Of a stretch of 6,747 bases of DNA, positions 1 to 6,212 are shown one piece after another. Both the position numbers and the translations under genes were made by a program. The notes beneath the pieces are model-generated. The model searched no databases. It was not told where the DNA came from and was given only the letters and a program-made list of their open reading frames with translations. Every line of letters starts with the position of its first letter. The first letter of the stretch is position 1. Source of the DNA: Rickettsia typhi (GTDB lineage Bacteria; Pseudomonadota; Alphaproteobacteria; Rickettsiales; UBA1997); the NCBI GenBank assembly GCA_945903615.1, contig CAMDOL010000076.1:1-6747 (forward strand). Reading direction: 5' to 3'.

Positions 1-540
1 TCTAACAGCGCCATTGCCAGCGGCAAGACCGCCTATACGATAGTAGCGGTTTGGCAAATGAATACTACGGGAGAAAGTCAAGTAATTTTTTCTCAAGGTA
101 GTTCTGGGTGCGCCGGTTCAGAAGGATCTAGAGTTGGTATGGAACTAATAAATAATACTGATGGTAAGAAGATGCAATCTTGGTCTTGCGGCAATAATTA
201 TGATTATTCTGCTGGTAGTACTTACACCCTCAAAAGCCCAAATATTGCTATAGTTCAAGTTAATAAAAATCTGGCAACAAACAAAGTGTCACTCTATCTT
301 AATAGTCCCGCTTCTTTAGTTGGTGGGAGTTATAATAGTAATGGTTCTAGTAATAATCAGGATGTTGCTGTTGCGGCTGGTGCAATTAGCGTTGGTTCCA
401 AAGTTTCCAGCACCACCAGTGCTAATTTTTTTAACGGCTATATATCTGAATTAATTGTCTTTGACCGCTCCTTAACTGTTTCTGAAATTGCTGATGTTCA
501 AGGCTATTTATCTAGGAAATATTCTATCAAAATCAAATAG
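1..540 (+). CDS. LamG/concanavalin-A-like domain protein, C-terminal part (5' end outside window)
   Basis: The frame is open from base 1 and ends at a TAG at 538-540, giving 179 visible residues; the ATG at 58 is internal, because the preceding 19 codons read on without a stop. The visible part is rich in Gly, Ser, Asn, Thr and Val and looks like an alternating beta-strand fold. The last 37 residues (about 143-179, with the run FNGYISELIVFDR followed by LTVSEIADVQGYLSRKY) match the closing strand and helix typical of LamG-like jelly-roll domains in bacterial surface or secreted proteins. Such domains bind glycans or proteins, but no specific ligand can be inferred. Two cysteines (in GCAG and SCGN) could form a disulfide if the protein is exported. 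The N-terminus, where a signal peptide or prepilin-type leader might be, is not visible. The first 60 bases are clearly richer in G+C than what follows. The family call is from pattern recognition only. Confidence 0.7.
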   Translation, partial: SNSAIASGKTAYTIVAVWQMNTTGESQVIFSQGSSGCAGSEGSRVGMELINNTDGKKMQSWSCGNNYDYSAGSTYTLKSPNIAIVQVNKNLATNKVSLYLNSPASLVGGSYNSNGSSNNQDVAVAAGAISVGSKVSSTTSANFFNGYISELIVFDRSLTVSEIADVQGYLSRKYSIKIK

Positions 541-556
541 ATATTCTGTCAAACTC

Positions 557-561
557 ATCTA
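557..561 (+). repeat. Left ATCTA direct repeat (possible target-site duplication)
   Basis: ATCTA directly abuts the left end of the 80-bp palindrome and matches the five bases after its right end at 642-646. A 5-bp match at exactly both borders supports a target-site duplication, although so short a match could arise by chance. Confidence 0.5.
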
Positions 562-641
562 ATACCATTTTTGACCCCTAAATATTCAATAGACCAAAAA
601 AATAAAGTTATATTGGATATTTAAGGGTGAGAAAATGGTAT
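562..641. mobile_element. 80-bp palindromic MITE-like element flanked by ATCTA direct repeats
   Basis: The left arm (562-589, beginning ATACCATTTT) and the right arm (613-641, ending AAAATGGTAT) are inverted copies of each other over 28-29 positions. They differ by about three substitutions and one single-base indel, and a loop of about 23 bases separates them. The five bases just outside each end are identical and in direct orientation: ATCTA at 557-561 and ATCTA at 642-646. This is the pattern left by transposition with a 5-bp target duplication. The element has no coding capacity. As RNA it would form a long stem-loop 21 bases after the stop of the LamG-domain gene and could protect or end that transcript, but no T-tract follows it, so it is not a classical intrinsic terminator. 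The element family was not recognised. Confidence 0.6.
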
Positions 642-646
642 ATCTA
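642..646 (+). repeat. Right ATCTA direct repeat (possible target-site duplication)
   Basis: This is the partner of the ATCTA at 557-561, in the same orientation and directly after the right arm of the palindromic element. Confidence 0.5.
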
Positions 647-747
647 GTCCATCCCAAATACCTCACCAACCTTTCATCTGCTTGATTCTAAACCAGTTTT
701 AACTTATATTTATTCGCAAGAAATCGTCAGGTTTACCTCACAAATCC

Positions 748-770
748 AGCAAATAAATTTAGCAAATAAA
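748..770 (+). repeat. Two direct copies of AGCAAATAAA
   Basis: AGCAAATAAA occurs at 748-757 and 761-770, a 13-base period with two copies, just before the open frame of the transposase relic. It is too short to assign a role. Apart from this repeat, 647-769 shows no gene, RNA or convincing regulatory signal. Confidence 0.4.
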
Positions 771-1142
771 TAAAACTGTCTCAAATAAAAGATGATCAAG
801 ACAATTTATTTCAATCAAGATTAAGCAATCAAATAAACCCACGCCACGAGATGGTGATTTTATCCAAATTGATCAATTGGGGTAGTCTGGAAGCAGATTT
901 TTCCTCGTTCTATATTGATAATGGCAAAGTTGGTCAACCTCCAAAGCCAGTTCGCCTAATGGTTGGGGTTGTTACTTTTGCAACATCTTCATTGTTTGTC
1001 AGATGAACAGGTGGTGGTTTTTACAGCGATACAACTATTACAGAATTTTTTTGAGCAAAATTTTATCGAGGATTTTTGGGGGGTTTCTAGGATTTTTTGT
1101 GTTTTGAAAAATGTTGTGATGGAAGGTTTGGGAGTTGGAGTT
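770..1142 (+). pseudogene. Degraded N-terminal remnant of an IS5-type transposase
   Basis: From 770 the frame reads an N-terminal region typical of IS5-group DDE transposases: QDNLFQSRL, then NPRHEMVILSKLINW, then KPVRLMVG. It then breaks. At 965-968 a run of four Gs where three are expected shifts the frame, and the next frame continues the conserved block as GLLLLQHLHCLSDEQVV. Intact relatives have a similar R-L-M-V-G-L-L-L-L-x-x-L-x-x-L-S-D-E motif. Further decay follows around 1020-1060, where YNYY and QNFFEQNF, in two different frames, together resemble the family's N-P-Y-Y-Q-x-F segment. The similarity fades after about 1090 and the catalytic DDE domain is absent, so the remnant covers roughly the first quarter of a transposase. 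No ATG is in place: the frame opens after a TAA at 767-769 and starts with ATA. It cannot encode an active enzyme. I could not define IS terminal repeats. Confidence 0.75.
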
Positions 1143-1143
1143 T

Positions 1144-1173
1144 AAAAATGGGTAATTCAGCGGGGGCTAATTA
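1144..1173 (-). terminator. Weak hairpin terminator after lolC
   Basis: Read on the minus strand, TAATTAGC (1173-1166) pairs with GCTGAATTA (1161-1153) with one bulged base, around a four-base CCCC loop. CCCA and a run of five Ts (1148-1144) follow. The first stem bases overlap the lolC stop codon. The layout is that of a rho-independent terminator, but the stem is short and AT-rich and the T-run starts 4 bases after the stem, so termination may be partial. Confidence 0.4.
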
Positions 1174-2424
1174 TTCATATCTTAAAATCTCGGCAGGATT
1201 TGCCTTGCTGGCTTTATAAGCAGGATAAATTGTGGCAAGAAAAGATAAGACTAGAGCCATTCCAGCAATTAAAACTACATCAGAAACAAATATCTTTGAT
1301 GGCAGTTGAGAGAGAAAATAAATTGCCGGATTAAAAAGATTGGTATCAGTTAGTGATTCTAAAAACTTTTTAATGTTATTGATATTAATCGAAAATAACA
1401 CACCAATAATCAAACCCAGCAAGGTTCCTGCTACACCAATCAAACTTCCGCAGATCAAGAAAATTCTCATTACACTCGCTTTATTCATTCCCATCGTTCT
1501 TAAGCAGGCAATGTTTTTCTTTTTGTCGCCAACCAACATTATTAAGCTGGAAATTATGTTAAAAGCGGCGACTAAAATTATCAGGGTTAAAATTAAAAAC
1601 ATCACCGTGCGTTCAACTTTCAAAGCATCAATGAAGTTAGAATTGGCTTGTTGCCAGTCTAAAATATAAAGTTCAGGAAAATTATCGCGGATTAAATTTT
1701 CAACTTGATGTTTCAATGCTTCAATTTGTGTGGCATCGCCACCAAAAATTTCAATTGCTGAGGCAGAATCCTTATAGCGAAAATGTAATTGTGCTGCTCT
1801 AAAATTAATAAACACCGCACTCGAATCATATTCATACATTCCACTTTCAAAAACCCCGCCAACCTTATATGTCTTGATTCGTGGGATTGATCCTAAAATT
1901 GTGTTATTAGTTTCGGAGGAAATAATTTTGAGATCATCACCAATATCAAGGTGCATCGAATTGGCAATTCCTGAGCCAATTAAAATTTCATTTTTATCAT
2001 TCAAACTATTTATATCGCCTTTAACAATATTTTCGACAATCAATTTTTTATGTTTCAAATCATCCAATTCAACCGCTTTAATCAAGCCACCGGCAGCCTT
2101 GCCGTTAGAGGTTATCATCGCTTGACTTTCTACAATTGGATTAACATATTCCAAACCTTGCAGGGCTTTTAATTGTTCAATTATTTGTTGATAATTTTTG
2201 ATATTGCCTTCCCGAGAATAAATCGTTAAATGCGAATTAATCCCCAAAATCCGATTGACCAGCTCATAACGAAAGCCATTCATTACCGACATCACGATAA
2301 TTAAAGTTGCAACGCCGATCATAATTCCCACAAATGAAAAAATAGCGATGACCGAAATAAATCCTTCTTGGCGTTTGGCTTTAAGATAACGAAGAGCGAT
2401 GAGAAATTCTAATTTTGAAAACAT
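1171..2424 (-). CDS. lolC: Lipoprotein-releasing system permease LolC/LolE
   Basis: This 417-residue inner-membrane protein of the LolC/E (FtsX-like permease) family is of typical length. In the LolCDE ABC transporter it extracts outer-membrane lipoproteins from the inner membrane and hands them to LolA. The N-terminus (LEFLIALRYLKAKRQEGFIS) is a family hallmark and leads into a first membrane span at about 22-48. A periplasmic domain of about 220 residues follows. Three more spans lie at about 274-299, 321-346 and 380-402. The tail PAYKASKANPAEILRYE is the classic family ending. The ATG at 2424 is supported by a good ribosome binding site (AAGGAG, 11 bases upstream) inside the end of the reductase gene, with only 3 bp between the genes, which indicates translation from one mRNA. 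No lolD ATPase gene follows, as it often does; downstream is a transposase relic. Many alphaproteobacteria have one LolC/E-type subunit acting as a homodimer, so C versus E is not decided here. Confidence 0.93.
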   Translation of the reverse strand: MFSKLEFLIALRYLKAKRQEGFISVIAIFSFVGIMIGVATLIIVMSVMNGFRYELVNRILGINSHLTIYSREGNIKNYQQIIEQLKALQGLEYVNPIVESQAMITSNGKAAGGLIKAVELDDLKHKKLIVENIVKGDINSLNDKNEILIGSGIANSMHLDIGDDLKIISSETNNTILGSIPRIKTYKVGGVFESGMYEYDSSAVFINFRAAQLHFRYKDSASAIEIFGGDATQIEALKHQVENLIRDNFPELYILDWQQANSNFIDALKVERTVMFLILTLIILVAAFNIISSLIMLVGDKKKNIACLRTMGMNKASVMRIFLICGSLIGVAGTLLGLIIGVLFSININNIKKFLESLTDTNLFNPAIYFLSQLPSKIFVSDVVLIAGMALVLSFLATIYPAYKASKANPAEILRYE

Positions 2425-2427
2425 ATT

Positions 2428-3435
2428 CTAACTCACTCCTTTTGAAGTTGAATATTCAAAATGGAAAGGGGTGTCGGGGTAGACTAAATGGTAAATACTG
2501 TGACAAGCGGTTGCGGCTTCGGCAAAGCCGCTGAGGATTAATTTTAATTTGTTTTGATAGTGAGCAATATCTCCAATAGCATAAATTTCTGATTCGGAAG
2601 TTTGCATTGTCGTAAAATTCACTTCGATTAAATTTTTGTGTAAGTTCAAACCCCAATGCGCGATGGGTCCAAGTTCCATCGCAAGTCCATAGAATGGCAA
2701 TAAAATATCAGCTTCAATTGCTTTGATATTTCCAGAAAAATCTTTCACTAAAACTTGTTTAAGATTTCCATTTTCACCTTGCAAACCTTCTAATTGATAA
2801 GGAACGATCATTTCGATTTTGCCATCCATCGCCAAATTTTTTAGCTTATCAGCACTTTCTGGAGCGCAGCGAAATTTATCTCTTCGATGAATGATAAAAA
2901 TTTTCTCAGCAACTTCAGCAAGAGAAATTGCCCAATCAACGGCAGAATCTCCACCACCAGCGATGACAACTTTTTTGCCTAAAAAATCTTTGCGGCTTTT
3001 TACCATATAAAAAACGCTTTTTCCTTCAAACTCTTCAATGTTGGCAATTGGTGGGCGATTGGGCCCGAAAGCCCCACAACCAGCGGCAATGATGATAGCT
3101 TTAGCTTCAATGATTGTGCCTTTGGAGGTGGTAATTTTTAAATTTTTATTTTCTAATCTTTCCACTTTTTCAACTCTTTGACTCAAATGAAAAACCGCTT
3201 CAAAAGGTTTGGCTTGCTCTTCTAATTTTTCAATTAATTCAGCTGCCAAAATTTGTGGATGAGCGGGGATGTCGTAAATTGGTTTTTCTGGATAAAGTGC
3301 GGTGCATTGGCCACCGATAAAATCAAGAGTGTCAACTAGGTGACATTTCATTTTGAGCATTCCAGCTTCAAACACGGTGAACAAGCCCGCTGGACCTGCA
3401 CCAATAACGACGATGTCAGTTTTGTGATTAGTCAT
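2428..3435 (-). CDS. Ferredoxin/flavodoxin-NADP(+) reductase, thioredoxin-reductase-like type
   Basis: This 335-residue cytoplasmic flavoprotein transfers electrons between NADPH and ferredoxin or flavodoxin, feeding pathways such as Fe-S cluster assembly. The FAD-binding Rossmann motif GAGPAG is at 12-17. The family signature GGQCTALYPEKPIYDIP is at 41-57, the NADPH-binding motif GGGDSAVDW at 160-168, and the second FAD motif YAIGD at 285-289. True thioredoxin reductases carry a redox-active CxxC just before the NADPH motif; here that stretch has no cysteine pair, so the reductase is of the YumC-like FNR type. The C-terminal extension beyond about 310 (FHFEYSTSKGV) also fits that family. The start at 3435 gives the normal N-terminus (TDIVVIGAGPAG). 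No Shine-Dalgarno sequence precedes it, only a run of A and T. It is the first gene of a two-gene unit with lolC and diverges from virB4 across a 143-bp gap. Confidence 0.93.
   Translation of the reverse strand: MTNHKTDIVVIGAGPAGLFTVFEAGMLKMKCHLVDTLDFIGGQCTALYPEKPIYDIPAHPQILAAELIEKLEEQAKPFEAVFHLSQRVEKVERLENKNLKITTSKGTIIEAKAIIIAAGCGAFGPNRPPIANIEEFEGKSVFYMVKSRKDFLGKKVVIAGGGDSAVDWAISLAEVAEKIFIIHRRDKFRCAPESADKLKNLAMDGKIEMIVPYQLEGLQGENGNLKQVLVKDFSGNIKAIEADILLPFYGLAMELGPIAHWGLNLHKNLIEVNFTTMQTSESEIYAIGDIAHYQNKLKLILSGFAEAATACHSIYHLVYPDTPFHFEYSTSKGVS
2436..2443 (-). promoter_or_regulatory. Ribosome binding site of lolC inside the reductase gene
   Basis: The minus strand reads AAAAGGAG, continuing TGA, 11 bases before the lolC ATG. 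It overlaps the last codons of the upstream reductase. It is the only strong Shine-Dalgarno sequence next to a gene start in this window, and it fixes the lolC start at 2424. Confidence 0.7.
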
Positions 3436-3469
3436 TAAAAAAATAATTATTAGTTGTTAATGATCCGCG

Positions 3470-3498
3470 ATTCTACAGATCCAAAACTTATTTTACAA
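3470..3498 (-). promoter_or_regulatory. Candidate sigma-70 promoter for the reductase-lolC unit
   Basis: On the minus strand, TTGTAA (3498-3493) is separated by 17 bases from TAGAAT (3475-3470). The -10 box has one mismatch to consensus and the -35 box two. Transcription would begin near 3462, about 27 bases before the start codon. The call is by motif only; AT-rich DNA gives chance matches. Confidence 0.4.
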
Positions 3499-3513
3499 AT
3501 TAAGTGAAAATTA

Positions 3514-3541
3514 TTTACAACTCAGATTGATAATTCATAAT
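3514..3541 (+). promoter_or_regulatory. Candidate sigma-70 promoter for virB4
   Basis: TTTACA (3514-3519) and CATAAT (3536-3541) are 16 bases apart, and each has one mismatch to the sigma-70 consensus. The predicted start near 3548 leaves a leader of about 30 bases before virB4. It lies back to back with the reductase promoter candidate, with the two -35 boxes about 15 bases apart. Confidence 0.4.
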
Positions 3542-3553
3542 AATTGAAAACCA

Positions 3554-3571
3554 ACCATTAACCATTAACAA
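3554..3571 (+). repeat. Tandem ACCATTA repeat just upstream of virB4
   Basis: ACCATTA occurs twice in tandem (3554-3560 and 3561-3567), starting 25 bases before the virB4 ATG. The segment CATTAACAA (3563-3571) is the inverse of TTGTTAATG at 3454-3462, near the other divergent start. This could be an operator or a chance AT-rich pattern. No Shine-Dalgarno sequence is present between it and the ATG. Confidence 0.3.
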
Positions 3572-3578
3572 TTATTTA

Positions 3579-5960
3579 ATGCGTTTATCAACAAGCAAAC
3601 CAACCAAAGAAAAAGTCGCTCGCTGTGAGGTTTCTGCTGCTAATTTTATTCCATATCGTTGCCACTACAATTCTGATACCTTGCTCACCAAAGATGAAAG
3701 TTTGATTCGGGTTATTAAAATTAAGGGTTTTGCTTTTGAAACTGCTGATGATATTGAGATCGATTTAAAAAAAGCATCACGAAATAATCTATTTAAAGGG
3801 ATGGCTTCGGGCACATTTTCGCTTTATTTTCACACAGTACGGAGAAAAGAAAAAGCATTTCCGGATGGCAATATGCCCGATATTTTTTCTGAACGGGTCA
3901 ATTATGAATGGAAATTTAAACATAGCGACGACAAAAGTTTTATTAATGAGCATTATCTTTCAATCATTCGTGGTCACGACACTTCGATTGTGGCTAAAGT
4001 TCAACAAATGATTCAAAAAATTCAGCATCAAGCTGATCGCTTGACTTGGGAAAATCATCTGCGTGAAGCATTTGAAGAGTTAGATGAAATGACTATTCGA
4101 GTTTTAAATGGCTTTTCGGCATATGGGGCTCACACGCTTGGAATTATAGAAACTAAAGATGGGATTTTTAGTGAACTTTTAGAATTTATGGGGCGAATTG
4201 TTAATTGCGGATTTAGTCAGCAAATGACCTTACCAACGATGGCTATTGATCATTATTTGCCAATTAGCCGTTTGTTTTTTGGCGGCAAATCAATTGAAGC
4301 AAGACATCCTCTGGGCAGTAAATATGCGGGCGTGGTTTCTATCAAAGAATACCGCCCTTCTACTCACGCAGGAATGTTTGATGGGTTTATGCAATTGCCT
4401 TTTGAAATGATTATGAGCCAATCATTTTCTTTTATTGATCGAATGATTGCGATTAGCTCAATGCAATTACAACAAAGAAGATTGGTGCAATCTGAAGATG
4501 TTGCGGTTTCGCAAATTGGTGAAATTGATCAAGCTCTAGATTCTGCAATGAGTGGGGAGTTTGCTTTTGGCAATCATCATTGCACCATTTTATGCATTGA
4601 AGATAGTTTAAAATCTCTAGAAAGTGCATTATCAATGGCGATAGTGGAGATGGCAAATGTTGGCATTAGCGCTGTTCGCGAAAGGTTGAATTTAGAGCCA
4701 GCTTATTGGGCGCAATTACCGGGTAATGGTGCTTTTGCGGTGAGAAAATCTACCGTGAACACTTTAAATATCGCCAGCTTCGCTTCATTTCACAATTATC
4801 CATCCGGAAAAAGAAAGGGCAATCATTGGGGCAATGCGGTCACAGTTTTCAACACCGTTTCCGGAACGCCATTCTTCTTCAGCTTCCATGTGCGCGATGT
4901 TGGACACACTATGATTATTGGTCCAACTGGTGCTGGTAAAACTGTATTGCTCAATTTTTTATGTGCTCAAGCGCAAAAATTTAATGGGCGATTATTTTTT
5001 TTCGATAAAGATCGGGGTGCCGAAATATTTTTAAGAGCAATTCGTGGAACTTATATGACTCCAGATGTCTCCAAATCTTCTGGCTTCAATCCATTTCAAC
5101 TAGAAGATAACAACACTAATCGCTCTTTCTTGGTAGAATTTTTGCGCGCGTTAGTGACCTATGATAACGATAAAATAACTCCTGAAGATTTAGATAAGCT
5201 CAACGAGGCGGTGAGTGGAAACTATAAATTACCTCAACATCAAAGAAAATTATCCAACCTTGCCGCCTTTATGGGTATTGGTGGGCCCGGATCATTAGCG
5301 GGAAAATTATCAATGTGGCATGGCATTGGTTCGCACAGCAAATTGTTTGATAACGAGGAAGATGTAATTGATTTTAATTCTAATCATATCTTTGGTTTTG
5401 AAATGGGCGAAATGCTTAAAGATCGCTACGCAATTGGTCCAGTTTTATTATACTTATTTCATCGTATTCAAAAATCATTAGATGGCAGGCCAACAATGAT
5501 CGTTCTGGATGAGGCTTGGGCATTGATTGACAACCCAATCTTTGCACCAAAAATTAAAGATTGGCTGAAAACTTTAAGAAAATTAAACACCTGTGTAATT
5601 TTTGCCACTCAATCAGTTGAAGATGCGGCAAAAAGCTCAATCTCTGATACGCTTGTGCAGCAAACTGCTACGCAAATTTTCTTACCTAACTTAAAAGCAA
5701 CCGATGTTTATCAGAAAGTTTTTATGCTTTCTGATCGAGAATTTACTTTGGTAAAAACTACCGATCCATCAAGCAGATTTTTCTTGCTTAAACAAGATAA
5801 TGATGGTGTTGTAGCCAGGATTGATTTGAGCGGTATGGACGATGTAATTAGAGTTTTATCTGGCAAGGTTGAAACTATTGCTCTTCTAGATGAAATTGTT
5901 GCCAAGGTTGGCGCCGACCCAACTCAGTGGCTCGATATATTTTATGAAAGATCTATTTAA
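3579..5960 (+). CDS. virB4: Type IV secretion system ATPase VirB4
   Basis: This is the complete 793-residue inner-membrane-associated ATPase that energises assembly and substrate transfer in a type IV secretion system. Its length is normal for VirB4, which runs near 800 residues. The N-terminal half, with a core at about 180-400, fits the CagE/TrbE/VirB4 domain (for example RLFFGGKSIEARHPLG). The C-terminal half is a RecA-like ATPase. Walker A is GPTGAGKT at 448-455 with the catalytic Lys at 454. Walker B is MIVLDEAW at 640-647 with the Asp-Glu pair at 644-645. A sensor-like FATQS segment lies around 675-679. All catalytic residues appear intact. The ATG at 3579 follows an AT-rich leader with no clear ribosome binding site. 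No virB3 lies directly upstream; the neighbour is the divergent reductase. A probable virB6-like gene follows after 252 bp. In Rickettsiales the T4SS is linked to effector export into the host cell; a conjugative role cannot be excluded from this window. Confidence 0.95.
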   Translation: MRLSTSKPTKEKVARCEVSAANFIPYRCHYNSDTLLTKDESLIRVIKIKGFAFETADDIEIDLKKASRNNLFKGMASGTFSLYFHTVRRKEKAFPDGNMPDIFSERVNYEWKFKHSDDKSFINEHYLSIIRGHDTSIVAKVQQMIQKIQHQADRLTWENHLREAFEELDEMTIRVLNGFSAYGAHTLGIIETKDGIFSELLEFMGRIVNCGFSQQMTLPTMAIDHYLPISRLFFGGKSIEARHPLGSKYAGVVSIKEYRPSTHAGMFDGFMQLPFEMIMSQSFSFIDRMIAISSMQLQQRRLVQSEDVAVSQIGEIDQALDSAMSGEFAFGNHHCTILCIEDSLKSLESALSMAIVEMANVGISAVRERLNLEPAYWAQLPGNGAFAVRKSTVNTLNIASFASFHNYPSGKRKGNHWGNAVTVFNTVSGTPFFFSFHVRDVGHTMIIGPTGAGKTVLLNFLCAQAQKFNGRLFFFDKDRGAEIFLRAIRGTYMTPDVSKSSGFNPFQLEDNNTNRSFLVEFLRALVTYDNDKITPEDLDKLNEAVSGNYKLPQHQRKLSNLAAFMGIGGPGSLAGKLSMWHGIGSHSKLFDNEEDVIDFNSNHIFGFEMGEMLKDRYAIGPVLLYLFHRIQKSLDGRPTMIVLDEAWALIDNPIFAPKIKDWLKTLRKLNTCVIFATQSVEDAAKSSISDTLVQQTATQIFLPNLKATDVYQKVFMLSDREFTLVKTTDPSSRFFLLKQDNDGVVARIDLSGMDDVIRVLSGKVETIALLDEIVAKVGADPTQWLDIFYERSI

Positions 5961-5997
5961 GATTAATAAATGATACAAACCTTATGCCAAATCTCAT

Positions 5998-6177
5998 CTA
6001 TAGGAACCTCTGAATAACTAAAAATTGATATTTCTGAGGATTTTTTGAGTAGAAATTTCATTACTTTTTGGCGAAATATTTCCATATTTTGCCAAAAATA
6101 ATGGAATTTATGCCAAAAAAGACCAGAAAGATCAATTTTCCTAAAACATCGTTTTAGTTATTCATAAGTTCCTATAG
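5998..6177. mobile_element. About 180-bp nearly fully palindromic MITE-like element
   Basis: The two ends are inverted copies. The left starts CTATAGGAAC and runs on to GAATAACTAAAA; the right, read on the opposite strand, starts CTATAGGAAC and also reaches GAATAACTAAAA. That is 26 positions with three mismatches. The symmetry continues inwards: ATTGATATTTCTG on the left matches ATTGATCTTTCTG on the right after a 14-base insertion in the right arm, then T-run, CATTAC/CATTAT and TTTTTGGC blocks match up to the centre near 6080-6083. The element has no coding capacity. If the ends are GGAAC (6003-6172), both flanks are TATA, which fits insertion at a TA-type target. It lies wholly between virB4 and the next gene and would fold into a very long hairpin in any read-through transcript. 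I did not recognise a named family. Confidence 0.75.
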
Positions 6178-6212
6178 TAGGCTTTTTTAACAAAATATTT
6201 TTGAGTATAAAA

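Noticed and set aside
562..641. The palindrome read as a plain rho-independent terminator for the LamG-domain gene
   Set aside because: The arms are about 28 bases with mismatches, no T-tract follows on the plus strand, and the exact ATCTA direct repeats favour a mobile element. A side effect on transcription remains possible.
963..1145. A 60-codon open frame starting with TTG as an independent small gene
   Set aside because: Its first 20 residues are the out-of-frame continuation of the transposase motif begun in the preceding frame, so it is a piece of the pseudogene.
1340..2125. Plus-strand open frames of 109 and 83 codons across the lolC region
   Set aside because: They lie wholly antisense within a well-supported lolC, have no ribosome binding site and look like reverse-complement shadows of membrane-protein codons.
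2428..3435. Thioredoxin reductase as the identity of the flavoprotein
   Set aside because: No CxxC active-site pair is present before the NADPH motif, and the GGQCTALYPEKPIYDIP signature and C-terminal extension fit ferredoxin-NADP reductase.
3436..3578. A hidden virB3 or other small gene between the reductase and virB4
   Set aside because: The 143 bp are too short for virB3 (about 90 residues or more), are very AT-rich and show no hydrophobic open frame.
6150..6212. An outward promoter in the right end of the 180-bp element driving the virB6-like gene
   Set aside because: TATAGT and TATAAA occur, but no -35-like box lies at 15-19 bases with adequate match, and TATAAA abuts the start codon.
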